Source: Venturia oleaginea
Taxonomy: Eukaryota; Ascomycota; Dothideomycetes; Venturiales; Venturiaceae
DNA: 64,000 nucleotides
Reading direction: 5' to 3'
Assembly (NCBI GenBank): GCA_013176395.1
Contig: JABMLP010000017.1
Coordinates: 1,116,001 to 1,180,000, forward strand
This document shows, piece by piece, positions 20,194 through 32,820 of this stretch. Under the pieces are notes generated by a model. It saw nothing but the letters and a program-made list of their open reading frames with translations. It was not told where the DNA came from and did not search any database. Each line of letters starts with the position of its first letter. Within the stretch, counting starts at the first letter, position 1. Made by a program: the position numbers and the translations under genes.

Positions 20194-22194
20194 TCAAGTG
20201 GTATGCCCGGGTTGTATGTGTGTCCACCCACCATCAACATCCCAAGTCCCACCTTTGGTATAATCCCCCGGAGCCCGCCCCTTCAAGAATGCGAACCTGA
20301 AGTACTCGGGGAGATCGACCCGCTGTCTCACCCAAGTGAAACTCTTCATGGCGCTCTCGTCGACATCTTGATACCCCTTGTATCTCTCGACATCGTTGAC
20401 AAGGATGGAAATACCGTCGTATCCCAAGTCTGCGGCGGGCTGTTCCCACTCAAAGGTGATGTTGGGAGCCATCTTGACTTGATGGACGTTGTTGTGGATG
20501 ATTGGTGGCAGGAGTGATGGGAGAAGGGTGTTTCTTGGAGAATCGCCACGGAGCGAGACGCTGGTTTGGATAATGGGATCGAAGCCCCATCGAGCAGTGC
20601 CGTTGATGAAAAGGCCAAAGAGCAATCCTTGGTACAACAGAGAGGGCCGGTTCTGCATGCAAGTACCTGGTAGTAATAGGAGGGCAAGGATGTAGTGATG
20701 GATTCTTAGGTGGAGGTCTGGTACAGCAACCAGGAGTAGGAGACAGGCCACAAACGTCGCGTAGATGGCCAGGTACTTGAAGAATAGGCCTTCCATTCGC
20801 AATCCCCATGCTTGGCCGACTGCGATGAAGAATATGCAAAGAACGACTGTGATCAGTGCCGGAATCGCACCTGGTTGCTGGAGATCATGCGGTGTCAAGC
20901 GCTGAATCGGGATCTTATCGAAGGTATAGTTGTTCAAACAACCAACCCAGCAAGCTCCAAGCCAAAGAATTGTCTTCTCATATTGCGCTTTCAGCCCTGT
21001 AAGCGTTTTCCTAATGGCGACCAAGTACATGACGGCGATGCAAAATGCGGCAGGAAGAAAACGCCCGAATGCGACACTGATCAGGCTGTAGTAATTAGAC
21101 ATTGGTGGTGGGTTCGACACCAAAGCAACGTGCGAGAAAAGACCCGTGAATATCGAGTATGTAAAGATAGCAGGAGAGGTTACGAATAGCGAAAGAATGG
21201 AGCTGAATGTGACGGAAAGTCCCAGCAAAGGCCATCTCAGATCGGCACACTTCTCAGCCTTGCCAGGAACAAACTCGAAGGACAGTGGGAAGTAGGAGTC
21301 GAAACCAATGCTGCTGATTTGATGCCGCTTGCTTGCTGGAAAGCTTGACCGTTCTCCAATGAGACGAATGACACCGCATCCGCCATGCTCATCACTAATG
21401 TATCCAGCGTGGACGGCAGCACCACAGATGAAGGAGTCGCCGCGGTATATGGATTTCTCGATGGAGTCCTGCACTGCCTGAGGGGGACCTCCGATGACTA
21501 GGCTGCGGTAATTCTCGGTTTGGTTTCCAACAACGTAGTCGTCGTAAATAATAGCTCGCGAGCAGCTGGCAGGACATCGGAAAGCGTAGGCGGTGGAATC
21601 GAAGGGTCGGCATAAATCTCCATTGAGACCGCATTTGTTTCCTCGTCGCCTGGGTATGATTAGTTTATGATGTTGGTGATGTATGCTAAGAACCCACCAA
21701 AGTGTTGTCTCGCAGTTCAATACCGCAGGCTTCCCATAGCCAGCGATATCACCCGCGAACGCAGATTTCCAGAGAACCAAGCTGAATACAAATAGCCAGA
21801 CGAAGTAGAAGCCGATCAATAGCCAAACTTTATGCGCCCTCTTCGGAAAGTAGTTTTCCAGCATTTGAAGATGATACGTTTGTACGTCCTCGAAGTAAGG
21901 TCTGATCTTCCATATCCTCGGTGGTTGTGGACCTGCTAACCACTTCATGGTGGTCATCCATGCCGTCCGAAACCTTGGTGGAAGATGTCTGAGGAAAGAA
22001 TGTTTCTGTTGATATGTGGTTAGGTCGGAGCCGTCCGTCTCTTCGTCGCCAGCTGGGTCGTCGCCCATGCCCAGGAAGGAGAGGGCATCCTCCTGTCCGA
22101 CAGTGTCTTGATCGCTCAGAGGCTCCGGGCTTCTTGCAGCAACGGGATCGTCTCGGTATGGCTCGTCGTCCAGTTGATCGCGTTGACGCGGCAT
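20194..22194 (-). CDS. LCCL-domain multispanning membrane protein
   Basis: Exons 22194-21698 and 21649-20194; the 48-bp intron (GTGGGT...CATACCCAG) is a multiple of three and has no stop, so it could be mistaken for coding. The start chosen is MPRQRDQL at 22194. The protein is about 650 residues. A cytosolic acidic N-terminus is followed by one membrane segment (VWLLIGFYFVWLFVFSLVLW), an LCCL domain (NKCGLNGDLCRPFD, FRCPASCS, CGAAVHAGYI, GGCGVIRLIG; Cys pattern intact) and then about seven to nine further membrane segments. The C-terminal domain is soluble (FEWEQPAADLGYDGISILV). LCCL proteins of this layout are conserved in ascomycetes; their molecular role is not established. It is divergent from PIL1. 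Confidence 0.85.
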   Translation of the reverse strand: MPRQRDQLDDEPYRDDPVAARSPEPLSDQDTVGQEDALSFLGMGDDPAGDEETDGSDLTTYQQKHSFLRHLPPRFRTAWMTTMKWLAGPQPPRIWKIRPYFEDVQTYHLQMLENYFPKRAHKVWLLIGFYFVWLFVFSLVLWKSAFAGDIAGYGKPAVLNCETTLWWVLSIHHQHHKLIIPRRRGNKCGLNGDLCRPFDSTAYAFRCPASCSRAIIYDDYVVGNQTENYRSLVIGGPPQAVQDSIEKSIYRGDSFICGAAVHAGYISDEHGGCGVIRLIGERSSFPASKRHQISSIGFDSYFPLSFEFVPGKAEKCADLRWPLLGLSVTFSSILSLFVTSPAIFTYSIFTGLFSHVALVSNPPPMSNYYSLISVAFGRFLPAAFCIAVMYLVAIRKTLTGLKAQYEKTILWLGACWVGCLNNYTFDKIPIQRLTPHDLQQPGAIPALITVVLCIFFIAVGQAWGLRMEGLFFKYLAIYATFVACLLLLVAVPDLHLRIHHYILALLLLPGTCMQNRPSLLYQGLLFGLFINGTARWGFDPIIQTSVSLRGDSPRNTLLPSLLPPIIHNNVHQVKMAPNITFEWEQPAADLGYDGISILVNDVERYKGYQDVDESAMKSFTWVRQRVDLPEYFRFAFLKGRAPGDYTKGGTWDVDGGWTHIQPGHTT

Positions 22195-23224
22195 TGCGAG
22201 TCCTAGCTTGGTCGGAGATTTGAGGCGGAGGTGGGGGTCCAAAATGGCAAACGACAGTGATATCTCTGTTCGTATAAAATGAGGAAGCACGTACGAGGGA
22301 ATTTGCTCGTCTAGTATCTGGAATTCAAGTCCGTTGCCAGCAATGTCTATCCACGATCAACCTGGTAGCTGGTTGCTGCGTCACGCCCGGCAATGGGATC
22401 CGACTCGGAATCCCTTGGCTTTCACTAGTTCTACTCCGGAGAGGGAGGATGCTGAAGCGGATCCAATCACGGGGCAGACATGTCTCTTTGTTGTCCGTCT
22501 ATCTATACACTGGACTTCTTCATGGGAAGCATATGGCCAGACGGGGTGCTCGAGATAGGACTTCTTCATGGGATGCATATGGTCAGACGGGGTGCTCGAG
22601 ATAGGACTTCTTCATGGGATGCATATGGCCGGACGGGGTGCTCGAGATAGGACTTCTTCATGGGATGCATATGGCCGGACGGGGTGCTCAAAATAGGACT
22701 TCTTCATGGGATGCATATGGACGGGGTGCTCGAGATTGGACTTCTTCATGGGATGCATATGGCCAGGAACGGCGTATCGTTATCGATCCTAGGATTCCGT
22801 AAGGCTGTGCTTACTACTTGCTTCTCAATCGGCATGATTTACTCAGTGGCAAGTTCTTGAACTACTGCAATCTGCTTAGTGCTTAACTTCTCCCCACACT
22901 CCAATCCACCCGACATCAACAAACAACAGTCTCGACCTTGGCGCTTACCCAATCTCTCGTTCCTGAAGAGATGGAGCGCTAGAACTGATGGCTGGAGTCT
23001 GGCTCATCTTAGCTCACCAGGGCCCATGACGACGGGAGTTTTGTTCTACGTTTTGTTGGCTGAGGACGTCATCGTTGCAGGTGGTACGGTAGTTCCAGTG
23101 AGCGAGTACATACACCAGCCTCCGCACATCCCGCTCATAGCATGATTCCACCAACAATACACTCTACTCCCTCCAAATCTATTCCCCTACCACTTACGAA
23201 CTACCGAAGCCCCCGTTTCTCGAC
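22195..23224. other. Divergent promoter region between LCCL gene and PIL1
   Basis: About 1 kb separating two genes read outward. It contains the 46-bp minisatellite at 22515-22765, roughly 320 bp from the LCCL start and 460 bp from the PIL1 start. No other gene is evident; short frames here are translations of the repeat. Confidence 0.6.
22515..22765 (+). repeat. 46-bp minisatellite, five full copies plus a partial
   Basis: Unit begins CTTCTTCATGGGATGCATAT and contains GACGGGGTGCTCGAGAT. Copies start at 22515, 22561, 22607, 22653, 22699 and 22741. The fifth is shortened by 4 bp, and only scattered substitutions separate units. Confidence 0.92.
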
Positions 23225-24485
23225 ATGCACCGAACATACTCGATGCGCCAATCGCGCGCCCCAACCGCCTCGCAAATCCAGAGCCCACCGCCGCCTGCTT
23301 CCTCCACCAAGTCTGGCAGGTTCTTTGGGAAGGCCAGCATCGGTACGTCTAGGAAAGGCATAAGAAGACATGGCATTTGCGCGTTTCTTCGCTATGCTTC
23401 AATATGTCACTAACATCTCCCTACAGGCCATACCTTCCGTCGATCCACAGCTGGCGCATTCGGCCCTGACCTCGCCAAGAAGCTCTCACAATTGGTTAAG
23501 ATGGAGAAGAACTTGATGCGCAGCATGGAGCTTGTCAGCAGGGAGAGAATGGAGGCAGCTCAGCAACTGTCCATTTGGGGCGAGAGCTGCGACGACGACG
23601 TGTCTGATGTCACCGACAAGCTCGGTGTGCTTCTCTACGAGATTGGAGAGCTTGAGGACCAGTTTGTTGATCGGTACGACCAATATCGTGTCACCATGAA
23701 GAGCATCCGTAACATCGAGATTTCCGTTCAGCCTAGCAGAGACAGTACGTTACACATGACGCTGACTTTACCAGACTCCGAGTCAGGACTAATAACGAGT
23801 CAGGGAAACAAAAGATCACCGATAACATTGCCCAATTGAAATACAAGGAGCCAAACTCCCCGAAGATTGTCGTCCTCGAGCAAGAGCTTGTCCGCGCCGA
23901 AGCCGAATCTCTCGTCGCTGAAGCTCAATTGTCCAACATCACCCGCGAGAAACTCAAGGCTGCTTTCACATACCAGTTCGACGCTTTGCGCGAGCATTGC
24001 GAGAAGCTCGCCATCATCGCCGGGTATGGAAAGCACTTGCTCGAGCTCGTTGATGATACTCCTGTGACTCCTGGTGAGACACGAAACGCATACGATGGAT
24101 ATGAAGCTAGCAAGGCGTGAGGCACCCGTCATCAATGCTTATATACCTAAAGCTCTAACATTCTTCTAGTATCATTCAAGATTGCGAAGACGCTCTTACC
24201 AACTGGGTCACGCAGAACGCGGCGGTCAGCTCCAAGCTTTCCACTCGTGCTCGCACTTTGTCTCAACGCCGCAAGAACCGCATCCGAGGTGATGGTATCG
24301 ATCTTTCTCACCAAGACCAGTCTATGCACAGGGAGTCCGATAGAGAGTCAGGGATGTGGGTACCAGCTTCGGAGCACCGTGCTACCGGTGACGAGTATGA
24401 AGACGAGGATGAGGAAGATGAAGAGGCTCCATCCACCATTAACGGTGATACCCGTGGCCGCGAAGAGGAGCGCATCGCTGCATGA
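23225..24485 (+). CDS. PIL1: Eisosome core component Pil1/Lsp1
   Basis: Exons 23225-23342, 23427-23744, 23804-24116 and 24170-24485 (introns 84, 59 and 53 bp) give 354 residues. The N-terminus MHRTYSMRQSRAPTASQ is nearly invariant in ascomycete Pil1 proteins. The BAR domain (about residues 45-280) includes LSQLVKMEKNLMRSMEL, the DDDVSDVTDKLG segment, VVLEQELVRAEAESLVAEAQLSN and GYGKHLLELVDDTPVTPGE. The C-terminal tail is acidic. The protein forms the scaffold of eisosomes, furrow-like plasma-membrane domains, by binding PI(4,5)P2-rich membrane. The gene is intact with standard length and splice sites. Transcription starts in the shared intergenic region that carries the minisatellite. Confidence 0.96.
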
Positions 24486-25607
24486 TCGCAGAGCAACGAT
24501 AGGCTCGAGCACGGATGAGGCAAGATTGAAGGTCTACCCTGATACCCATGACACGAAAAGCACAAGGCCCTAATGGGAGAGAGACTATGAATGATGTACG
24601 ATGGATACGGAAGCCTTTTAAGTAGGTGGCGAATGATTTTTTTGTCTGTTTTCTCGACCTTTGTAATCATAGATAATTGTTTAAATCCTAATGAACACCT
24701 CGAAATGACTATTTCGTTCATCGCGGCGATTGCCAATTCAGATGCGAGGTTGAATCGTGAAGTCGCCAGGGGTTGAACATAACTATCTTGATCCCTCGCT
24801 CATACAGCCACCTCTTTTGTTACATGAGATATACCTCTCTACGTAAAATATTGGCTCGGCATACGATATCCTATCAGCCTCCATCGATGACATGGACGGG
24901 GTTTTCTTTTTTTGAGAAAGAATTGTGAACTATGTAGTAGACGATAGATAGGACACGCTAGATATTGAGTAAGTATTCCCTTATCCACTACTATCTTCTC
25001 CTCATACGTATGTAGGAATCAAGGCAAGAATGATTTCGAAATAGCGTCCATGTCTTTGCGAAGATAATTGATAGGGACGATTTTCTGGGGAATTTCGGGA
25101 TTTGGGAAGTTGGGGATTTGGATGTTGATAGATGGGGTTTTGTTTTGGGAGGATTGTAACGGGGTGGGTAGGGGATTTATATCTTGTCGAGAGTGACACT
25201 CTTCGGCGAGGATGATTGAATTGAAAGGGATGGTTGGATTTGGGCGGGGTTTGAGATGGGGTGGGTTGGAGTGTGATGGAGAGTAAGGAGTACGAGGAAG
25301 AGAGAGAATAATAGGTTGCGAAGCACGCACCGCGCGGGAGTCAATTTAAACAAATCTAACTAAATATATCCCTCGAGATACGCCAGATTTGCTAAGATCG
25401 GTAATTCTACGCTTAATGGGTTATTCTCGAAAATATGCCCTTGATGAACTTGACATGATGATGGAGTTGATAGATGGTTGGAGGGGGGCGAAGACTAGGA
25501 TGGAGACCATTACCTGTGGAAACATGATTTGATGAGGGAGTTGCTGGATGGGTTGGAGAGGGGGTGAAGAAAAAGGTGAGTTGAATACCTGTGAACTAGG
25601 GGTACAA
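24486..25607. other. Convergent intergenic region, partly G/T-rich
   Basis: Lies between the 3' ends of PIL1 and the SURNod19-like gene. About 25080-25310 the plus strand is strongly G/T-rich with many GGG runs spaced closely, which could form G-quadruplexes. No gene is supported. Confidence 0.5.
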
Positions 25608-26997
25608 CTAATTCCCACTCAAAGGCGCAACGTACACGATCATCACGGCCATTTGTTCAGCATGACCAGAGTCCCCGCCCATCAACTTCCCAAGTGAATC
25701 ACCCAACATACCACCATGACCGCCTTCGCGTCTATAAAAGAACGATGTTAGCAATCACAAACCAGATTAAAAACGAAAAGAAATGAAAAACTCACGCAGG
25801 ATGCGCCACCAAATCATAACTCGCGCTCATAGATATCTTATCCCCCTTCCTCACAACAACACCCTCAGGACAAGTCTTCATATCCCCGATCGTCTCCCAA
25901 ACCTTGCCATCCGCATTCTTCCCCACATGCCCCTTCCCCCCATAAACAGCCCTTGAATCACAAGCCAACTTATCATTCACCTTCAAATCAATATTAGAAC
26001 CCCCATCATGCATATGCCCTCGAAAGACAAAAAGAATGGCATCCTCATTCGCAATAACGCCTTTACTATTTAACGTCCACTTCTTCTGGTCCTTGGGTGT
26101 TTGGACGATGCCGGGGACGAGGTCTTTACTGTCGCAGCCTGTGACGGGGAGGAAGACGGGGGAGGCGTCGAGGTAGCCTTGTGGTCGGCCGGGGAGGAAT
26201 TCCATGTCTGCGCTTGGGTAGACCTCCATGTCTTCTTTGTTTGAGTTTACGACGTCGATGTTGGCGATTATGAGGGTGTCTTTTTTGGCGTAGTATCCCG
26301 TTTTCTTTTCGGACATGACGGTTGTGGTTGAGTAATGTGCTTCTGCGTCTTCGGCGGCGCCGCCTAGGATTACGGATCCGGGCATGGGGACGTAGCGGAT
26401 CTTTTGATTGTTCTCACAGGTAAAGGTACTTTTTTGAGGTTTGCCCATGTCGTACATTAGGAAGTGGTGGGTGTATACGTTGTCTTCGAGGGTGAGTCTT
26501 TTACCCTCTTTGTTGTGGATTTCAACGATGCCATCGAGAAGTGTCATATCTGTTGGGAAATCGGTATCGGTCTTGAATTGGTAGCCAGTTCCTCCGCCGT
26601 CCATGGAGGGAGCATTTCCGAGTTTGGAAGTGCTCTGTTGACCAGTCATCGTATCAGTATGTACATGCACCAGATTGAAAGTTGGTAACAATAAGACAAT
26701 GACATACGTTTGCTCCTTTGATCATGAAAGGTCCCCAAGTAATTCGAATTCTTTTCGCGCCTGGACTGCGCGGCGTGAGCTCTTGAATCTTGACAGCTTT
26801 CAATGCCTTGGGTCCGAAGGTATTGGCAAGAGTGCCAGCAAGGCCACTGAAAAGACTACCGGCATCGAATTGTCGAGATTCTATTCAGGTAGTCAGCAAT
26901 GGCCAATCATGGCCGACCAAGAAACAAACATACCAATCTTCATTACAGCAGCAGATACCGCCAGCGGCAGAGCCAGTAGAATATTGCAATTCTTCAT
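25608..26997 (-). CDS. Secreted SURNod19-like protein
   Basis: Exons 26997-26934, 26880-26708, 26634-25796 and 25731-25608 with introns of 53, 73 and 64 bp; 399 residues. Exon 1 encodes a signal peptide (MKNCNILLALPLAVSAAV). The mature protein reads FDAGSLFSGL...ITWGPFMIKGAN, then DMTLLDGIVEIHN, VYTHHFLMYD, FVFRGHMHDGG and a C-terminus ending EQMAVMIVYVAP. The order of a HH-containing strand, an internal GH-HxGG motif and a late GDKISMSASYD segment resembles the stress up-regulated Nod 19 family (PF07712), known mainly from plants but present in fungi. Biochemical function is unknown; conserved His residues suggest metal binding (inference). Start and splice sites are well supported by frame continuity across all four exons. 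Confidence 0.72.
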
Positions 26998-27906
26998 CTT
27001 GATCGGTGCTGCTGGATTGTATGTAAAAGCTGTGGATTTATGGACTAGATATCAACCAAGAGACGGTTTCACCAGCCAGGAGCAGGAGAGAATCCCATTC
27101 GTTTTGTCGTAAAATGTCAGACATCTTGGAAGCGAGTAACTTTATTTGAACGATATATCATGTCGCGTTTTAGGTATGTTGTACGGTGGGGTATGGAGAG
27201 TATCCGGGCAGCCCTAAGATACTTGAGAACAGAAAGAAGGCGACTCACAACAATGGTCGAGTTTCCGTCTGAATGGATGACCGTCTCCATTTGTTTGGGG
27301 TGGTTGAAGGAGAATCTCGTCTTGAATTTCTCTCAATGTTTAAAGAGCCTCTGTACCGTGGACCAGAATATGACTTTGGCATCACAAAACTCGATGATTT
27401 GAACTATCTGGCCAAAGACAGATGTGCGAAGTCCAGAATCCTGTCAAACCATGGGCTTTCAGGGCAGACAATGAAATGGTATTAAATGCAGGGCATTAAG
27501 TACTCACGAAAGCCTCGATATGCTGACCAAATCATACCTGGCTACGAAAAGGCTGCCAGAGATGATGAGCAGAAAATGGCCATGGTTTATAGGTGCAGCT
27601 ATGCTCCTTGAGCTACCCCGCAGTATAGCTCTAATGCAGCTTCATCCTCTTCACCTTATCGTTGTCTGCCTATCTGCAGGGACTCGGCATTAGACGGGAG
27701 TTGAAGGACATATAGGCAGGCAAGTGCTGCCAATGGGCCCTCACCGCTAATCGGCCGGTATCCTCAAAATCCTTTCTTCAAGAACAGGCAGCAATTGTGA
27801 CTTCTCGAATATCTATTCGTTGAAGTCGACGAGTCAAAGACTACACGCTCGACCCGAGGACCTACATCGGCCTGGCACAGCTCGACGACAGCTTCATCCA
27901 TCCAGC
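26998..27906. other. Divergent intergenic region
   Basis: Lies between the SURNod19-like gene (minus) and the ABCC transporter (plus). Short frames only; no gene is supported. It should hold both promoters. Confidence 0.5.
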
Positions 27907-30900
27907 ATGGCCTTGCCAATTCCCTTGCTTCTGCACATTGCCATCACCGCTGCAGTCCTACTCCTAACCACCATTGCTACCGCCTCATTTTCGAATTGGT
28001 CCAAGAATATTAAAAGGGGACTCTACAAGGACGAGGATGGCGTCGCGACTCCAGAAAGTCAGAAAGCCTACTCGATCAAGCTTCAGAATGTGCTTGCTAC
28101 AATAGTTACGGGTGCAGGTCTTGGCGTGGCCATCGCAAATGCCGTCTTGGCTACTCTTAACGCGCCTCAGTCCTTGGACCGAGGTGCCTTTGAAGATGGG
28201 TGGCTTGGAGTTGCAATATGGGTACGTTTGGAACAAGACTTCACGTTGTTTGATGCTAACGACCTAACGACAACAGTTTCTGCTTGCACTTTTGAGAATA
28301 CAAGTTCTGCGGGAGCCGTATCCCTACAATCTCACTCTCACTGAGTCGATTTGTTTTCTTCTGACCACCACTCTTCATACGCTATCAGTCTATTTCATCT
28401 CCATTGCATCATATTCTGCTCCAAGGACCAACTTTTCGCTTACCGCCACTAATGCCGTGCTCGCCGTGTTGGGCTTTTCAATCTGTGTTACATATCCTCG
28501 AAGGCCTCAGTTGTTCTTCCAAGGCAAAGAAGTTGATGGGTGCTGGTCAGTTTCTGCATTCATGGGATACACGTATTCCTGGCCTTCTGGTCTCCTAGCA
28601 TTATCAGCAAAAGGGAAGGAGCTCGAGTATGAGGATATGCCGACATTAGACCACCATTTTCGTACCAAGCAGCTCTTTGATTCCTACCAAAAAGTCAAAG
28701 ATAATGCATCAATCCTGAAAGCGCTCTTTCTATCCCACTGGGTACAAATCCTGAAGCAGCACGTCCTCACAGCTATCGACGCGCTGCTCATGATCGCTCC
28801 ACAGTACGCCATGTATAGACTACTTCGACTACTTGAACTACGCGACTCTGGAGCCGACATTACAAATGAAGCCTATTTCTGGGTTGGAGGATTGGGCATT
28901 TTCATTGCTGCCGGGGGGTTCAGCAATAATTGGATGTGGTGGCTTTGTTACAGTCTGAATATCTCAATCAGAGCTCAACTAAGTGGCCTGATTTTCGCCA
29001 AATCCATGCGACGAAAGGATATCAAAGGCGTTGTTGAAGCCAAGGAGGACGACGCAGCCGTGGAATTTGATCCGGAAGAGGCAGACCACGCTCAACCTCA
29101 AGCTCAACCAGAAAAGCCAGATACCAGTGCCGAGGACATCGAAGAAAGTATCAACAAAACACGGCAAGGCGTTGTCAACCTGATTGGCGTGGATGCTACA
29201 AGAGTGTCGCAATTCTCTACGGTTATGAACATGTTCCTTGGAGCAGCTTCAAGGCTCATCCTCTCCTTTGTCTTTCTGGGCAAACTTCTTGGCTGGATAC
29301 CTCTGGTTTCCGGAATTGCCGTTCAATTGATGACATTGCCACTTAACATATATTTCAGCAAGAAATACGCCGATGGCCAAAAGGTACTGATGGAACAGCG
29401 TGATCGCAAGTTGGCAGTCATCAACGAGGCACTCGGTGGAATCCGCCAAATCAAGTTTGCTGCGCTTGAGCGCCAATGGCAGAAGAGAATCATGGACGTG
29501 CGAGAAGACGAGTTGAAGGCATTGTGGAAAAACTTTCTCTACGACATCGTGCTTATCACACTTTGGCTAGCAGGTCCAGTCTTGCTTTCCTCCGTCTGCA
29601 TCATCGTTTATGCCGTGATTAATGGAGGCTTACCTCCATCAATTGCATTCACGACCATCTCCATCTTAGGCCAGATCGAAGGAACTTTAGCATGGCTACC
29701 TGAGCTTACCACTAACATGCTAGACGCTTATGTTAGCTTGAAGCGAATTGGCGATTATCTAGATGGGCCGGAGAAAGAGCCGGTCACGCATCCTGGGGAG
29801 CAGATCTCATTCGAAAATGTTTTTGTTTCGTGGCCATCAGAGAGAGGAGAAGACAAGGAAAATTTCACTCTCCGAAACGTCAATTTTGCGCTCCCAACTG
29901 GTGAGCTGTCAGTGATAAGCGGCAGAACAGGTAGTGGAAAGAGCTTACTATTGGCTGCGATTCTTGGAGAAGTGGAAGTCTTTGAAGGAAGGATCACAGT
30001 GCCTTTGGCGCCATCTATGGAAGAGCGTCGTGATGACAAGGCAAATAAAAGCAACTGGATCCTACCCCACGCCGTGGCCTACGTTAGCCAGCAGCCGTGG
30101 ATCGAGAATGCGACATTGAAAAACAATGTTCTGTTCGGACTTCCTTACGACGAGCAACGATACAACCAGGTTATCTCGACGTGCGCACTCGAGCAGGATT
30201 TGAAGATCCTGACGGACGGTCATGAGACGGAAATCGGTGCCAACGGTATCAACCTTTCTGGTGGACAGCGATGGCGGATAACACTAGCTCGCGCGCTCTA
30301 CTCTCGTGCGGGTATCCTCGTTCTCGACGATATTTTCTCTGCGGTCGATGCGCATGTTGGAAAACATATTTTTGAGAATGCCTTGACTGGAAACATTTGT
30401 AAAGGGAGGACAAGGATTCTGGTAACTCATCATGTATCTCTAGTACTTCCAAGGACAAATTACGAAATACATCTTGGAGACGGTACTGTCACGCACGCTG
30501 GACCAGTCACCGAACTTGAACGTACCGGAGAACTGGAAACAATTATCGATGATGATGATGATGTCGATGAGGAGGAGGACGAGGATGAAGAAGGCAGCCA
30601 AAGTGCTGCAGCTCGATTCGCCTCGATCATCCACCGAGGAGGTAGCACTGCGAGGAGACACAGTAGCTCTGCTGCCAATGGATCGGCAAAGAAGCGGTCT
30701 TACTCCCAATCGAGCGCCAAATCAGACCTGATTGACCAATCAACCCCGGCTAGCGATAAGCCTGTTCCCAAGAAATTCGTCGAGGAAGAAGCAAGAGAGA
30801 CTGGCTGGATCAAGTTCTCCGTCTACAAAGCATACCTGAATGCTTGTGGCGGAGCACCATTCTGGCTCGTGGTCGCCATCACTTTCGGAGGTTACGAAGG

Positions 30901-32820
30901 GCTGCTCCTTGGACGCTCCTGGGTGCTGAGATTATGGACGGATAACTACGATAGTGAATCGGTATTCAAGGCCCACTTCATCAAACAGGACTTCTTTGCC
31001 GCCCATACTGCGTCGGAAATCAATGCCAGAGATGCCAGCGCCGATTTGAAATTCTACCTCGCCATTTACCTTGGCTTCGCAGTTGCAATCTGTGTCGAAG
31101 GTAGCCTTCGTTATCTTTGGTAGGTTTTGCCTCTTCTTACGCGGAGATTCGGATGAGAGTGAACAAAGCTGACTTGATGTTTAGGGTGTTCTATGGAAGT
31201 ATAAAGGCCAGTCGTACGCTATTCGACAAGCTTACATACGCCGTCTTGCGCGCACCACTACGATGGCTTGATACTATGCCAGTCGGGCGAGTGCTCAACC
31301 GCTTCACCGCTGATTTCAACCAAGTGGACTCGCAGCAGGCATACAACTTTGCCTTCTGCCTGTATAACGCCATGGTGGTCGTTGGAATCGTCATCGCTGG
31401 TATAATCGTCTCTCCATATATCATCCTCGCTGCCATTATCCTCCTCACCTTGTGTAGTCGCTATGCACTGTACTACCTCGCCACAGCACGGCAAACCAAA
31501 CGTCTCGAATCGACTGCTAAGTCACCAGTCTTTGAGCTGTTCTCTACTGCTCTTGCGGGAGTCAGTACGCTTCGAGCTTTCGATAAGACACAAACGTACA
31601 TCAGGAATATGTTCGGCCGAGTTGATACCCACGCTCGTAGTCTCTACTACCAATGGCTGCTCAACAGATGGCTCAGTTGGAGACTCAGTGTCATCGGTGC
31701 CGTGTTCAGCGTCATCGTTGCTACACTGATCGTGAGCTTGAAAGGCTTGGATGCTGCGCTAGGTGGATTCGCACTCGGATTCACTCTTCAGTACACTGAG
31801 GCGGTGACTTGGTTGCTCCGAAACTTTGCTGGCGTGGAAATTGGCATGAACGCAGTAGAGAGAGTCATTGAGTACTCTGAGATTGTGACAGAAGATGAGG
31901 GCGGAGTAGACGCGCCAGCTGCTTGGCCTACTGACGGACGTCTCGAGGTCCACAACCTGGCCGTGGGATATGCACCAGACTTGCCGTCAGTTCTGAAAGG
32001 CGTTTCCTTCAGCGTCGAACGCAATGAGCGCATAGGCATCATCGGGCGCACTGGCTCCGGAAAATCATCTCTCACACTCGCCTTGTTCCGATTCTTGGAA
32101 GCAAGAGAAGGAAGCATTCACATCGACGGCATTGATATCTCCAAGATCAAACTACACGATCTAAGAAGCAGAATTGCTATCATCCCCCAAGATCCAGTCC
32201 TCTTCTCCGGCACAATCAGATCGAATCTAGATCCCTTTGACGAACACACAGACCAAGAACTCCGTGATGCCCTTCAGCGCGTTCATCTCTTGGACTCAGT
32301 ACCTACCTCAGGAGACACATCCGGCGCCGCATCAACATTGGAAGGTGAAATAGCCGAATCCTCCTCCAACAACTCACAGCCAAAAAAACCCGAAACCGAC
32401 CCCAAACCAAAGAAAAACACAAACCCTTTTGCCTCACTCAACTCGCCAATTTCTGAATCAGGACTCAACCTCTCTCAAGGCCAACGCCAACTCCTCTGCT
32501 TAGCACGTGCCATCGTAGCCCGTCCTAAGATCATGATCCTAGACGAGGCCACATCCGCCGTCGACAAGACAACCGATGCGCTCATCCAACGTAGTATCCG
32601 TGAGGAATTTCAGGATTCGACCTTGCTTGTTATTGCGCATCGGTTGAGCACTATTGTTGATTTCGACCGGATTCTTGTGCTTGGTGGCGGGGAGGTTGTG
32701 GAGTTTGGGGCGCCGAGGGAGTTGTTGAGGGGGGTGGAGAGGGAGGGGGGTTTCTTGGGAATGGTGGAGAGTTCCGGGGAGAGTGCGGTTTTGAAGGAGA
32801 TTATTAGGGGGGGGAGTTGA
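27907..32820 (+). CDS. ABCC-family (MRP/Ybt1-like) ABC transporter
   Basis: Exons 27907-28221, 28277-31119 and 31185-32820 (introns 55 and 65 bp) encode 1597 residues, full length for the family. An N-terminal TMD0 of several membrane segments precedes two TMD-NBD halves. NBD1 has Walker A GRTGSGKS (about 655), signature LSGGQ (about 765) and Walker B LVLDDIFSAVD, with Asp in place of the catalytic Glu, the usual degenerate site of ABCC proteins. An acidic linker follows. NBD2 has GRTGSGKS (about 1340), LSQGQ (about 1480) and MILDEATSAVD with Glu intact, plus a Ser/Pro/Lys insert between the Q-loop and signature regions. Likely an organic-anion, conjugate or bile-acid-like exporter in the vacuolar or plasma membrane; substrate not deducible. 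Uninterrupted. Confidence 0.93.

Noticed and set aside
21650..21697. Reading through as coding sequence in the LCCL gene
   Set aside because: Open and in frame, but has a GT donor, CTAAT branch-like motif and AG acceptor, and would insert 16 unrelated residues just before the LCCL domain.
22515..22860. Short proteins with repeated GMHMAG-type motif
   Set aside because: They are translations of the 46-bp minisatellite; the period is not a multiple of three and frames shift between copies.
30541..30600. GAT-repeat/acidic stretch in the ABCC gene as a microsatellite insertion
   Set aside because: It encodes the acidic linker after NBD1, expected in this family, and keeps the frame.
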